A stretch of DNA of 54,877 bases from Phycisphaerae bacterium (GTDB lineage: Bacteria; Planctomycetota; Phycisphaerae; SM23-33). Positions within the stretch are counted from its first letter, which is position 1; each line of letters opens with the position of its first letter. The translations under genes and the position numbers were made by a program. The stretch is taken from NCBI GenBank assembly GCA_016929245.1, contig JAFGJE010000010.1, positions 1 to 54,877 on the forward strand. Reading direction: 5' to 3'. Below the pieces are notes generated by a model. The model searched no databases, had not been told where the DNA came from, and saw only the letters and a program-made list of their open reading frames with translations. Positions 1-9,225 of the stretch are shown piece after piece.

Positions 1-201
1 TTGCCCGTGAATATCCCCATCTTGCAGGGGCAAGATGCCCCTGGGACGCTTGGGCCAGAGGCCCAAGCCACATGAAAGAACGTTTTCATACAGGCTCTAA
101 GGGGCTTCGCTCCGCTCAGGTCCTTGGGACTCCTTAGGAGATGACAATCCCGGATGTGGTACGGAATACCAGCCACCTCCTGTTAATGACGTAAAAACAT
201 C
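1..201. repeat. intergenic stretch with degenerate inverted repeats
   Basis: This stretch ahead of the dGTPase gene holds short palindromes rather than a gene. TCTTGCAGGGGCAAGA lies near 21-36 and CTTGGGCCAGAGGCCCAAG near 49-67. From about 97 to 152 there is a decayed piece of the GGAGCG-type repeat found intact at 17396, 18487, 51934 and 54091: the string GCTCCGCTCAGG and a run ending in GGAGATGAC are recognisable. No convincing promoter was picked out. Confidence 0.5.
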
Positions 202-1305
<1,104 letters not shown>

Positions 1306-1323
1306 ACCGGATTCCATGGCACC

Positions 1324-1511
1324 GTGGTGAGCGACCGGATTTTCTGGCGGTCTACTGGATGGGATTACAACGTGGCTTGGGCGTCTCGCCCAAGGGTTCC
1401 ACGGGCATCTTGCCCGTGGAGGAGCACGGCCGGGACGGCCGTGCGACGCTTGGACAAGATGTCCAAGCCACCCCAAAATTCAAACCACCAGAAAATCCGG
1501 TCGCTTACCAC
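1324..1511. repeat. composite inverted repeat enclosing four hairpins
   Basis: Two 28-base arms, 1324-1351 and 1484-1511, match as an inverted repeat at 26 of 28 positions (core CGACCGGATTTTCTGG). Between them lie four successive palindromes: CTTGGGCGTCTCGCCCAAG, CCACGGGCATCTTGCCCGTGG without its last base, GCACGGCCGGGACGGCCGTG, and CTTGGACAAGATGTCCAAG. The whole block sits between the dGTPase gene and the next gene, which starts at 1669. It could extrude as a cruciform or act as a transcript hairpin. No ORF in it looks real. Confidence 0.75.
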
Positions 1512-1668
1512 AGTGGAAAGGTTCCTTTTTTCGATAGTGACTCGCGGTCATAAGCGGTATACTATAGCACACCTGTCGCGTGAAACATTCTATTCATAAC
1601 GGGAGACACGAACCTTTCATGCCGAAAACGGATGTGTTGATCTCCGGGGGAGGGAAAGGGAAGGCGTT

Positions 1669-2721
1669 ATGACCGACGGAAACATTATCCTTTTCATCCT
1701 GTGCGTCGCGCTGGGGGGATTGGGCACGCGAGCGACGCGGGCGTTGGGGTTGCGAATCGGGTTTGTGAGACTTCCCGATTCCCACCTATCAACGTCCACC
1801 ACAACGGCGGTGTCGTATCTGGGCGGTGTGGGAATGTTCCTGGGCGTGGCGGGCGGCCTGGCGGGGGCGTGGTTTCTGCGGGAATATACCGTGATCCCCG
1901 CGGGGGAGAATCCCTTCGCCGCGATGGATGCGCGGGTTTTCTGGGGATTCCTCGGCGGCGGGGTGCTGTTTCTGCTGCTGGGCGTGGTGAATGATAAGTT
2001 CACTGTATCCACGGACATGAAATTCGGCGGTCAATTGCTCTTCGCCGCCGGCGCGGCGGCCTTGGGGGTGCGATGCGCTTTTACGGGATTTCTCTGGATC
2101 GACGGCGCGATTTCCGCGATGTGGATTCTCGTCCTGATCAACGCTTTCAATCTCACGGACGTCTGCGACGGACTGGTTACGGGGATTTCCGTGCTGATCT
2201 TTGTCGCCTTGATGATCCTCACGGGAATCAATCCCCTGTGCCTGGCCGTCCTGGGCGCGTCCCTGGGGGTGCTGTGGTTCCACAAACCCCGCGCGACCGT
2301 CCTTCTCGGCGACGGGGGGGGATATTTCCTGGGATTCCTCGTCGCGGCGATCACGCTGTTGTTGGGGCAAGGCCGACCAATTTGGCCCTGGGCGGCGCAG
2401 GTGCTTCTGATCTGCGGGATCGTGCTGTTCGAGCTGACGCTGCTGGTGCTGGTTCGCGTGAAAAAGGGATTGGTCTGGTGTCAAACCAGTCCGGATCATT
2501 TCTCCCTGCGTCTCCAGGCCGCGGGATTGTCCTCCTGGGAAACCGACGTGATCGCCTGGATCATCACCGCCGTATTGTGCAGCCTGGCGCTGGTGATGCA
2601 CGCCTTCGCCCTGCCCGGTCAAATCGCCCTGCCGGCCGCCGGCGCGCTGGGGTTGTTCGCCTTCGGCTTGTACATTCTGCGCTGGGACGTCCCGACGAAA
2701 TCCAAACCGGAAAACGCCTAA
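1669..2721 (+). CDS. GT4-family (WecA/MraY-type) polyprenyl-phosphate sugar-phosphate transferase
   Basis: Polytopic membrane protein of 350 residues from the family that moves a sugar-1-phosphate from a UDP-sugar to a polyprenyl phosphate, the first lipid-linked step of O-antigen or wall glycan synthesis. About ten hydrophobic segments are visible. Family motifs are present but altered. The usual LGxxDD is LGVVND (AAT GAT in the DNA), so the first acidic residue is Asn. NAxNxxDGxDGL reads NAFNLTDVCDGL, with both Asp kept. LLGDGGGYFLG and DHFSLRL match the later cytoplasmic loops. A true MraY is encoded at 21706-22824, so this is probably the WecA-like paralogue. ATG 1669 follows a purine-rich AAGGGAAGG. 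Confidence 0.8.
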   Translation: MTDGNIILFILCVALGGLGTRATRALGLRIGFVRLPDSHLSTSTTTAVSYLGGVGMFLGVAGGLAGAWFLREYTVIPAGENPFAAMDARVFWGFLGGGVLFLLLGVVNDKFTVSTDMKFGGQLLFAAGAAALGVRCAFTGFLWIDGAISAMWILVLINAFNLTDVCDGLVTGISVLIFVALMILTGINPLCLAVLGASLGVLWFHKPRATVLLGDGGGYFLGFLVAAITLLLGQGRPIWPWAAQVLLICGIVLFELTLLVLVRVKKGLVWCQTSPDHFSLRLQAAGLSSWETDVIAWIITAVLCSLALVMHAFALPGQIALPAAGALGLFAFGLYILRWDVPTKSKPENA

Positions 2722-2726
2722 ACCCA

Positions 2727-3251
2727 ATGAAAGAGGAAATACACATCCGGGCGGAAACTCCCGCCGACGCGGACGCGATCACCGATGTCACCGAGGCGGC
2801 GTTCCGCACGCTGGACATCAGCAATCACACGGAGCAATTCATCATCGCCGCGTTGCGGGACGCCGGGGCGCTGGCGATCTCGCTCGTGGCGGAACTCAAA
2901 GGCCGCGTGGTCGGACATATCGCCTTTTCCCCGGTGAACATGTCCGACGGAACGGAAAACTGGTACGGCCTGGGTCCGGTGTCCGTCCTGCCGGAGTATC
3001 AACGCCAGGGAATCGGCAGTGCGCTGATCCAGCAGGGATTGTCCCGCTTACGGGATCGCAACGCTCGAGGCTGCTGCCTCGTGGGACATCCGGGATACTA
3101 CACGCGCTTCGGTTTTCAAAACGTGGACAGTCTCGCTTACGAAGGCGTTCCCCCCGAAGCGTTCTTCGCTTTGTCCTTCGACGGATACGTCCCGCGGGGA
3201 ACCGTCGAATTCCATAAAGCCTTCCGAGAGGAAATCCCGGACAAAACGTAA
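2727..3251 (+). CDS. GNAT-family N-acetyltransferase (YhbS-like)
   Basis: Protein of 174 residues with a GNAT fold: an N-terminal IRAETPADADAI strand-helix start and the acetyl-CoA pyrophosphate loop VLPEYQRQGIGSALI near residues 90-105. The tail (GHPGYYTRFGF) resembles the COG3153/YhbS group of cytoplasmic acetyltransferases, whose acceptor substrates are mostly unknown. The ATG at 2727 is five bases past the stop of the glycosyl-phosphate transferase, so the two are likely co-transcribed. An acceptor linked to glycan synthesis is possible, but that is inference from position only. A longer reading frame runs upstream inside the previous gene, but homology starts at this ATG. Confidence 0.88.
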   Translation: MKEEIHIRAETPADADAITDVTEAAFRTLDISNHTEQFIIAALRDAGALAISLVAELKGRVVGHIAFSPVNMSDGTENWYGLGPVSVLPEYQRQGIGSALIQQGLSRLRDRNARGCCLVGHPGYYTRFGFQNVDSLAYEGVPPEAFFALSFDGYVPRGTVEFHKAFREEIPDKT

Positions 3252-3355
3252 TCGGATCCTTCCGTTTTTCCCCCATTTCCTTCTTCCGTCCGGGGGGGGC
3301 TTTTGCCGATATTTCTTCAGTGGAATGAACTAAAATCACGCAAACAGAAACTCTC

Positions 3356-5071
3356 ATGAAATTACGAACGCGTCTTATCCTGTCGTATCTGATTGTCGTT
3401 GTCGTGCTGGCGGTGGGATTGCTGGGATTGCTGGAGATCGTCGGCAATCGCGTCGCCCGGGACGACCTGGCGGCCGCCGATCGCGGGGTGGACGACGTCG
3501 CCCAGGCGAATCTGCGTTTAAGCGAGAATGTCCTGACCTCCTACGGCGAGAAGTTCGTCGAACTGCAGGGAAAGCTGGTCGCCAGCCAACTGGCGGCGAA
3601 ATTCCAGGGCCGGGACTTGAAAAACTACGACGCGATGCGAAACGACGCCGTCCTCCGCGCCGCGGCGACCCCGAACATGGAAACCTACGACGGCATCCGC
3701 GCGGGGTATTGCGACGTGCTCGATGAGAAGGGCGTGTCCGTTCTGCACCCGAATCCCGACGTGGAAGGGAAGAATTTCCGGGACTGGAAAGACGATCACC
3801 CGAAAATGTGGGAACTGGTCGAAGAGGCGATCACCGCGAAGGACGAAAGAGTCGTCAAGGGATATTACACGTTTCTGGATTGCAACAATTGTTCGCGCCG
3901 GAAATACATGGCCATCGTGCCCATCCGCGGAACGCGCTTTTTCGTCTGCGCGGTGGTCAATATCGACGATTACTTTCTGCCCGTGCACGAGAAAATCAAG
4001 GACGCCTCCGACGCCGCCAGTCAGCGCAGCCGGGAGGACATTCTCGCCAGCACCGACGCTTCCACGAACTCCATGCGCTGGATCGTGCTGATCGGCACGA
4101 TCGTGCTGGTGCTCATCACGGGCCTGTTCGGATGGCGGTTGGCGTACACGATCTCGACGCCGATTCTCGAGCTGCGCGACGGCGTGCGGAAAATCGGCGA
4201 GGGCGATTTCTCCTTCGCCGTGCGGGAAAAGGGTATTCCGGAAATCGTCGAACTCAAAAAGAGCGTCAACCAGCTCGGTGTGCAGTTGACCCAGTACATG
4301 AGGAATCTCACGCGCGAGGTGCAGGCCCGCCAGGCGGTCGAGAGCGAGCTGAGCGTCGCCAGCCAGATTCAGCAATCGCTCCTGCCGCACAGCTTCCCGC
4401 CGTTCCCGGAGCACGACGAATTTTCCCTGCACGCGATCACGCGGGCGGCCAAGCAGGTCGGCGGGGATTTCTACGATTTCTTCTTCATCGATCCGAAGCG
4501 CCTGGTGATTCTCGTCGGCGACGTCTCGGGCAAGGGGGTGCCCGCGTCGCTGTTCATGGCTGTCACGCGAACGGTGATGCGCATCGTCTGCGCCCACAAG
4601 GACGACCCGGCCGAGGCGCTCGCCAGCGCCAACCGCCTGCTCTGCCGCGACAAGGACACCGACTTGTTCGTGACGCTGTTCCTGGCGTATTACCACCTGG
4701 ATTCGGGCGTTCTCGAATACGGAAACGCCGGGCACAATCCGCCGTTTCTGGTGTCCCCCGACGGCAAGACGCGCATGCTGGACGAGACGGGCGGGCTGAT
4801 CCTGGCGATCGATCCGACCGAAGTCTACAAAATGGACAAAATCACCGTCTCGCCCGCTCAGACGCTCGTGCTGTACACCGACGGCGTGACCGAGGCGATG
4901 AGCCCCACCCGCGAGCAGTTCGGCGAGGAGCGGTTCGCGGAACTGCTCCAGCGCCTGGCCGGCGAATCCGTCAAGGACATGTGCGACACCGTGGCGACCG
5001 ACGTGATGGCGTACCAGAAAGGCAACCAGTTCGACGACCTGACCGTCCTGGCGTGGCGGCGGGAAAAATAA
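3356..5071 (+). CDS. membrane sensor with HAMP and SpoIIE-type PP2C phosphatase domains
   Basis: Protein of 571 residues. A first membrane helix (about residues 8-30) is followed by an extracytoplasmic sensor of some 200 residues that looks Cache-like (KNFRDWKDDHPKMW, then a FVCAVVNIDDYF strand). Next come a second helix near 242-265, a HAMP linker (STPILELRDGVRKIGEGDF), and a C-terminal PP2C/SpoIIE domain starting at SQIQQSLLPHSFPP with metal-ligand segments GGDFYDFF, VGDVSGKG and LYTDGVTEA. Such proteins dephosphorylate anti-anti-sigma factors in partner-switching stress pathways. No anti-sigma kinase or STAS gene lies beside it. The sensor holds a CNNC pair (DCNNCSRRKY), which could bind metal or respond to redox. 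Confidence 0.9.
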   Translation: MKLRTRLILSYLIVVVVLAVGLLGLLEIVGNRVARDDLAAADRGVDDVAQANLRLSENVLTSYGEKFVELQGKLVASQLAAKFQGRDLKNYDAMRNDAVLRAAATPNMETYDGIRAGYCDVLDEKGVSVLHPNPDVEGKNFRDWKDDHPKMWELVEEAITAKDERVVKGYYTFLDCNNCSRRKYMAIVPIRGTRFFVCAVVNIDDYFLPVHEKIKDASDAASQRSREDILASTDASTNSMRWIVLIGTIVLVLITGLFGWRLAYTISTPILELRDGVRKIGEGDFSFAVREKGIPEIVELKKSVNQLGVQLTQYMRNLTREVQARQAVESELSVASQIQQSLLPHSFPPFPEHDEFSLHAITRAAKQVGGDFYDFFFIDPKRLVILVGDVSGKGVPASLFMAVTRTVMRIVCAHKDDPAEALASANRLLCRDKDTDLFVTLFLAYYHLDSGVLEYGNAGHNPPFLVSPDGKTRMLDETGGLILAIDPTEVYKMDKITVSPAQTLVLYTDGVTEAMSPTREQFGEERFAELLQRLAGESVKDMCDTVATDVMAYQKGNQFDDLTVLAWRREK

Positions 5072-5133
5072 AAAAACACGGTGAATGACTTCCTGACGAA
5101 TTCGCCCTTGTCTTCATCTGCATCGAGTGGTGT

Positions 5134-5562
5134 TCAGGTCTTCTCCAGCACCGAGGTGCGGACGAAATCGGAGACGCCCCGGAATCCACCGGCGCGGGAG
5201 CGATTTTCCAGCAGCGCCTTTTCTTCCGCTGTTAAGCGGATGTTCAACTGTTCGGTGCGTTCGCCGGCTCTGGCGGCGGCAGGTGGCCGTTCTCCGTCCT
5301 CCAGCATAGTCGCCACGGTCAGCACCAGTCCCTGGCGAACGGAGGCGATGCAGGCGGCGGGAGTCTTGCCGTCACCGTAGGTATGGGGAAGTTCCAGTCC
5401 GTGACCGTACCATTCCCCGTCCTCAAACCACATGACAATCTCGTAGTCGGCGGCGATCTTTTTGGCTTGTTTGAGGATCGCAGGATCGAAAGGACGACGC
5501 GGGTCATTTTTGTCCGCACCTTTCGCATTCTTCGCCTTAGAGTTTTTGGATTTGCTTGACAT
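5134..5562 (-). CDS. hicB: HicB-family antitoxin
   Basis: Antitoxin of 142 residues starting at MSSKSKNSK. The middle (YEIVMWFEDGEWYGHGLELP, then ACIASVRQGLVLTVATML) is the partial RNase H-like HicB fold that blocks HicA. The C terminus (EQLNIRLTAEEKALLENRS) looks like a ribbon-helix-helix or helix-turn DNA-binding tail, as expected for an autorepressor. The ATG at 5562 overlaps the end of the toxin gene by 26 bases, the usual tight toxin-first HicAB arrangement. A longer open frame runs upstream through the toxin gene but is only the alternative frame of hicA. Confidence 0.85.
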   Translation of the reverse strand: MSSKSKNSKAKNAKGADKNDPRRPFDPAILKQAKKIAADYEIVMWFEDGEWYGHGLELPHTYGDGKTPAACIASVRQGLVLTVATMLEDGERPPAAARAGERTEQLNIRLTAEEKALLENRSRAGGFRGVSDFVRTSVLEKT

Positions 5563-5716
5563 AGATCGGCTTGACCTTTCCGTTGTGCACCGGCACGGAG
5601 AATGTCCCGACGCCCGGTTTCTTGAACAAATGGTGAGACCCGTTGGTCCGATGCCAGAAGTACCCCTTGGCTTCCAGCATCTTCCTGACGTCCGGGAATC
5701 GCATTTCGCTTGCCAT
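5537..5716 (-). CDS. hicA: HicA-family mRNA interferase toxin (59 residues)
   Basis: Short toxin gene, 59 codons plus stop. The product begins MASEMRFPDVRKML and contains GSHHLFKKPG, the HicA double-stranded-RNA-binding-like signature with the catalytic histidine in GSHH (H28/H29), then VPVHNGKVKPIYVKQIQK, typical of the HicA C terminus. The family cleaves mRNA in a ribosome-independent way and is held in check by HicB. Its ATG lies only about ten bases from the predicted -10 box, so its transcript has almost no leader. The fit to the family is strong despite the size. Confidence 0.9.
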   Translation of the reverse strand: MASEMRFPDVRKMLEAKGYFWHRTNGSHHLFKKPGVGTFSVPVHNGKVKPIYVKQIQKL

Positions 5717-5725
5717 ACCATTATA

Positions 5726-5754
5726 AGTATAGCTTCAGATATACAAAAAGTCAA
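5726..5754 (-). promoter_or_regulatory. hicAB promoter with embedded inverted repeat
   Basis: Read on the minus strand, a -35 box TTGACT (5754-5749) and a -10 box TATACT (5731-5726) are 17 bases apart. The inverted repeat GTATA-N8-TATAC (5727-5744) covers the -10 box and half the spacer, a natural place for HicB or the HicAB complex to bind and shut off transcription. The expected start point is 2-3 bases from the hicA ATG. Confidence 0.7.
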
Positions 5755-5970
5755 GCCGTCGTGTTTGATTTTGCTTTTTTTCTTCGTGGAAGGATTGGGT
5801 TCGTTATATTCAGATTTACCTTTGATTTATTCGTAATAACAAACAAGAAAAGATAAATCTGGAACGCCGTTGTGATTATCCCAGTTGCCCGCTTTAGATT
5901 ACCTTTCTCCAGGAGCACCCACAATCGTCGAAGCGACGATTGAAGGCGCCACGATCCACGTCAAGATTCG
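5755..5970. repeat. intergenic region with a GCACCC/GGCGCC-type repeat (5914-5953)
   Basis: The first half is AT-rich and featureless apart from upstream DNA of hicA. At 5914-5953 is a short imperfect inverted repeat that begins GAGCACCCACAATCGTCG, turns, and ends GATTGAAGGCGCCACG. Related copies occur at 28881-28919, 31733-31779 and, as a head-to-head pair, 41415-41518. It lies at the 3' ends of converging or neighbouring genes, so a transcript-end role is possible. Confidence 0.65.
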
Positions 5971-6426
5971 TTATCCCTGTTCCACCCCCGCCTGCTGCCG
6001 GACGTGTTGAGCGATCTGCACGAATCCCGTGCGCAAGTCGTACAGCGCCCGATCGAGCAGCCTGGCTTCGTCGTCCGAAAGATTCCCCTGAGTTTTTTCC
6101 TGCAACATCGCCAGCGTGTCGATGTGATATTTCGCCACCCCCAGATCGACGTAGCGTTTTTTCGTCTCCGGATCTTCCACCCCCCCCAGCGCCATCATGG
6201 TCTGCATGGCGATGGTATTGACGAGGGAGACAAAGCCGGCCGGCGGAATCTCCCGCGGCTGCCCGTCTTCATCCTGGTCCGCGGCGTCGCCGGCGGGAGG
6301 TTCGGAGGTTTTCCCGGCTTTGGCTTCCTCGGCCAGCTTCTCTTTTTCCGCCTGCGCCTGGGTTTTCCAGTCGTCGTCCACGATAATTTTCGGCGCGTCC
6401 GCGTTCCCGTTGCTTTCGTCAGCCAT
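5971..6426 (-). CDS. DUF1844 domain protein
   Basis: Small acidic cytoplasmic protein of 151 residues. The N-terminal third is a charged, low-complexity linker rich in Glu, Asp, Ala and Lys. The rest (GFVSLVNTIAMQTMMALGG, then DLGVAKYHIDTLAMLQEKT and LYDLRTGFVQIAQ) matches DUF1844, a helical domain of unknown function common in Planctomycetota, Acidobacteria and Deltaproteobacteria. The ATG at 6426 is clear. It is divergent from the DUF1015 gene. No function is assigned. Confidence 0.85.
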   Translation of the reverse strand: MADESNGNADAPKIIVDDDWKTQAQAEKEKLAEEAKAGKTSEPPAGDAADQDEDGQPREIPPAGFVSLVNTIAMQTMMALGGVEDPETKKRYVDLGVAKYHIDTLAMLQEKTQGNLSDDEARLLDRALYDLRTGFVQIAQHVRQQAGVEQG

Positions 6427-6639
6427 GAGATGAATCCTTTGTGCCCGTAGTTGTCCGTGAAGAGTTCATATACCTACAATTCTTGTATCCCCCCAGCCGG
6501 GGGAAATCAAGCGTGCTATGCCCTTGAAAATCTCCGCCAAATGCGGTACCCAATAGGTGTGCGGCGGCGGGTGCGAATCGTTTGTTCCCGTTTCGACGCG
6601 CGGATTGCTGTGTGGAACAACTATACAAAGGAATGGATC

Positions 6640-7911
6640 ATGGACATCAGGCCGTTTCGGGGTTGGCATTATCGAGGACCGGAAATCAGCACGCAGATCG
6701 CGCCGCCGTACGACATCTTAACCCAGGCGGACAAGGACGCCTTCCTGGCGACCGACCCGACGAACATCGTCGCGGTGGATTTACCGCACTGCCCGCCCAA
6801 AAGCGTCGGACCGGACGAATGTTACAAAGCCGCCGCCAAACTCCTGACCCGGTGGCAGGACAAGCACGTCCTGTACCGGGACGAGAAACCGGCGCTGTAC
6901 GCCTATGAGCAGAGTTACACCTGGGCCGGCCGGCACCACGTTCGCCGGGCGATGCTCTGCGGGGTGCGCGCCACACCGCTGGGCGTCGATGTGATTCCGC
7001 ACGAGCACACCTTCGCCGGTCCGAAAGCCGACCGGTTGAAACTCACCACCGTCACCAAAACGCAGCTCTCGCCGATCTTCGGATTCTACGAGGATCCCAT
7101 CGGCGTGACGGAAAAGCTCTGGGAGTCGGCCCCCGAGGAGCCCACGTTGACGGGCGAACTGCGCGGCGTGACGGAGAAAATCTGGGTCGTGACCGACCCG
7201 GAGGTCATCGCGGAAATCCGGGAGGCGCTGAAGGATTCGCCGGTCTACATCGCCGACGGGCACCACCGCTACACGACGGCGATGAACTTCTGCCAGGCCC
7301 TGCGCGACGGCGGACTGATCGACGAGGACCACGAAGCCAATTTCGTGCTCTTCGCGCTGGTGGCGCGGAACGATCCGGGTTTGCTGGTGCTGCCCACGCA
7401 CCGCGTGGTTCGCGGGCTGGATTCGAGCTTCCGGTTCTCCGAAATGCTCGACGCGATGAAAGCCGATTTCGATCTGAAGCAAATCAACCCGCCCGAGGAC
7501 ATCTCCGACGCCGACGCGTTCCTGGAACCCTACGGAAAAGGCGCGATGGCGTTGCTGTCCGGCGAGGAGGTGTGGGTCGCCAAACGGAAGAATGAAGAAG
7601 CGATGCGCCAGGCCGCCCCCGACCAGTGCGACGCCTGGCGGAACCTCGACGTGGCGGTTCTGCACAAACTGGTCATCGAAAAAGCCCTCGCCTCCTGGGG
7701 GCCGAAGGAAGAAAACGTCGAATACACCCCCGACGGAAACGCCGCCTGGCACGCCGCCCGTTCGGGCGACGCCCAGGTGTCCATCATCCTGCGGGGAACG
7801 CCCCTGAAGGATGTGGAAGCCGTCGCCGACGCCGGGGAAGCCATGCCCCACAAGAGCACCTACTTCTACCCCAAACTCGCCACGGGAATGATCCTCAAAC
7901 CGGTGGAGTAG
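6640..7911 (+). CDS. DUF1015 family protein
   Basis: Protein of 423 residues beginning MDIRPFRGWHYRGPE. It carries the features of DUF1015/COG4198: an early APPYDI turn, the HEHTFAGPKADRLKL segment and the central YIADGHHRYTTAM motif. The family is widespread and conserved but has no agreed biochemical role; some annotations suggest a kinase-like or SerB-linked function without proof. The ATG at 6640 is preferred over an in-frame start at 6451 because AAGGA lies 7 bases upstream and homology begins here. It ends 15 bases before a large hairpin shared with the converging gene. Confidence 0.85.
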   Translation: MDIRPFRGWHYRGPEISTQIAPPYDILTQADKDAFLATDPTNIVAVDLPHCPPKSVGPDECYKAAAKLLTRWQDKHVLYRDEKPALYAYEQSYTWAGRHHVRRAMLCGVRATPLGVDVIPHEHTFAGPKADRLKLTTVTKTQLSPIFGFYEDPIGVTEKLWESAPEEPTLTGELRGVTEKIWVVTDPEVIAEIREALKDSPVYIADGHHRYTTAMNFCQALRDGGLIDEDHEANFVLFALVARNDPGLLVLPTHRVVRGLDSSFRFSEMLDAMKADFDLKQINPPEDISDADAFLEPYGKGAMALLSGEEVWVAKRKNEEAMRQAAPDQCDAWRNLDVAVLHKLVIEKALASWGPKEENVEYTPDGNAAWHAARSGDAQVSIILRGTPLKDVEAVADAGEAMPHKSTYFYPKLATGMILKPVE

Positions 7912-7926
7912 CGAAAAAATAGAAAA

Positions 7927-7984
7927 GAAACAGCGCCAAGCGGCAAGCCGACATGAGAATCGGCTTGCCGCTCGGCGCTGTTTC
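7927..7984. terminator. long bidirectional hairpin between convergent genes
   Basis: A 58-base palindrome with arms starting GAAACAGCGCC and ending GGCGCTGTTTC, a near-perfect stem of about 25 pairs around a short ATGAGAA loop. It lies exactly between the converging DUF1015 and RNase HII-like genes. There is no strong T-run, so it may stop transcription with Rho or protect 3' ends. Confidence 0.6.
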
Positions 7985-7992
7985 CACGCATT

Positions 7993-9000
7993 TCATCGAA
8001 CTCGATACACCCAATGCGGATCGACGCCCAACCGCCGCATCGCCGGTTCGATCTGCTCGTAAAACCGCCTGCCGTCCACGTAATACCCCGCCGTGGGGGC
8101 AAGATTCTCCACCTGCTTCCCCCAGAACGCGTTGAATTGTTCCATGAACAGTTCACGGGTGTATTTACTGAGCATCGACGCCAGCGCGACGGCCGGCGAC
8201 TTGCCCTCCCCCCCCACCTCGAACGACACTTCCATGCGGCGCCGCCCCCATCGTATTTCGTAGGCGCTGCGAGTCTCCGTTTCGTCGAGAATCTTCAGGC
8301 TGCACCCGTCGAAGACGCGCTGCAGCGGGACGCGATACCGCACGCGCCCGCCCTGGCGGTCCACGATCACGCGGAGGTCGTCCTCGTCGGGCGTTCGCCA
8401 GAGGTGCATCAACAGGCGGCAGGTCACGTCGAAGGCCGTCGTCGATTTATTCTGCGTCGCGGCGATCAGGCGGTTGAATTCCCCCACGAACACCGGCTCG
8501 GCGCGCATCGAGAGAAACTCCACCCCCGCGGCCCGCATCGAATGACGCACGGCGTTGGCGGTCAGCTCGATGGCTGTATCCTTCGCCGCGCGGGGTAAAA
8601 TCAGGTCGCTTTGGTTGTACCAGGGATACTCCCGCGATTTTGCCCGCGCGCCTGGCGCGACGATATCCAGAAACGTACAAAACGTTCCCGGCACGTGGGA
8701 TTGGCTTGGCTGTTCCGCCCCGCAGAGCAGCATCGTGAGCACCCCCCGCTCCAGCGGCGCCAGGCCGTCCGCTTTCTGGCGGGAATACAGCTTCTTGCTG
8801 TCCGCGATGGCGATCACTCCCGCCTTCTTCGCGCGACGTAGATCCCGCGTGATGCAATCCTGCAGAAGCACCCACAAATCCGGCGTCGGAAACGTCGGAC
8901 CATTTTCTTTCGGCGGAGCGTGGCGAAACACCGTCGCCGAAGCCACCAAAGGCCCCAGCACCGGTCCCAACCCCGCCTCATCGACGCCCGCGAGAATCAT
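7993..9000 (-). CDS. RNase HII-like protein, enlarged and divergent
   Basis: Protein of 335 residues, longer than ordinary RNase HII (about 200). The start AGVDEAGLGPVLGPLVASA matches the RNase HII opening GxDEAGxGPxxGP (D7, E8), and IADSKKL matches its next motif. VIVDRQGGR supplies a third acidic residue (D214). The segment AVALASMLSKYTREL resembles the RNase HII AxASIxAKxTRD helix but ends in Glu (E283) where Asp is usual. The insert between about residues 85 and 190 is unlike RNase HII. Activity on RNA-DNA hybrids is plausible but unproven; it may be a distinct RNase H-fold nuclease. It is transcribed alone, converging on the DUF1015 gene. Confidence 0.7.
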   Translation of the reverse strand: MILAGVDEAGLGPVLGPLVASATVFRHAPPKENGPTFPTPDLWVLLQDCITRDLRRAKKAGVIAIADSKKLYSRQKADGLAPLERGVLTMLLCGAEQPSQSHVPGTFCTFLDIVAPGARAKSREYPWYNQSDLILPRAAKDTAIELTANAVRHSMRAAGVEFLSMRAEPVFVGEFNRLIAATQNKSTTAFDVTCRLLMHLWRTPDEDDLRVIVDRQGGRVRYRVPLQRVFDGCSLKILDETETRSAYEIRWGRRRMEVSFEVGGEGKSPAVALASMLSKYTRELFMEQFNAFWGKQVENLAPTAGYYVDGRRFYEQIEPAMRRLGVDPHWVYRVR

Positions 9001-9225
9001 GGTTCTTTTCTATAGGGAATGAGTGATTTCACCACCTGATTTCAGGTTTCCATCCTCCGTAACCGACACAAGCGGGATTATGCGATGAGTCTGCCTGGGA
9101 AACAAGATCAATTCTCCTATGAACCAATTACCGGTAAAGAGAAAAAATTCTCGACTCTTGAACAGTGCATTCGGCGTGGGGGTTCAGTAAGATGAATTTG
9201 TCATCTTTTCGACAGGAGCAAACGC

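Noticed and set aside
9085-9195. 36-codon open frame (MSLPGKQDQFSYEP...) ahead of the LarA-like gene
   Set aside because: No recognisable motif or clear ribosome site; such short frames arise by chance and it has no family I know.
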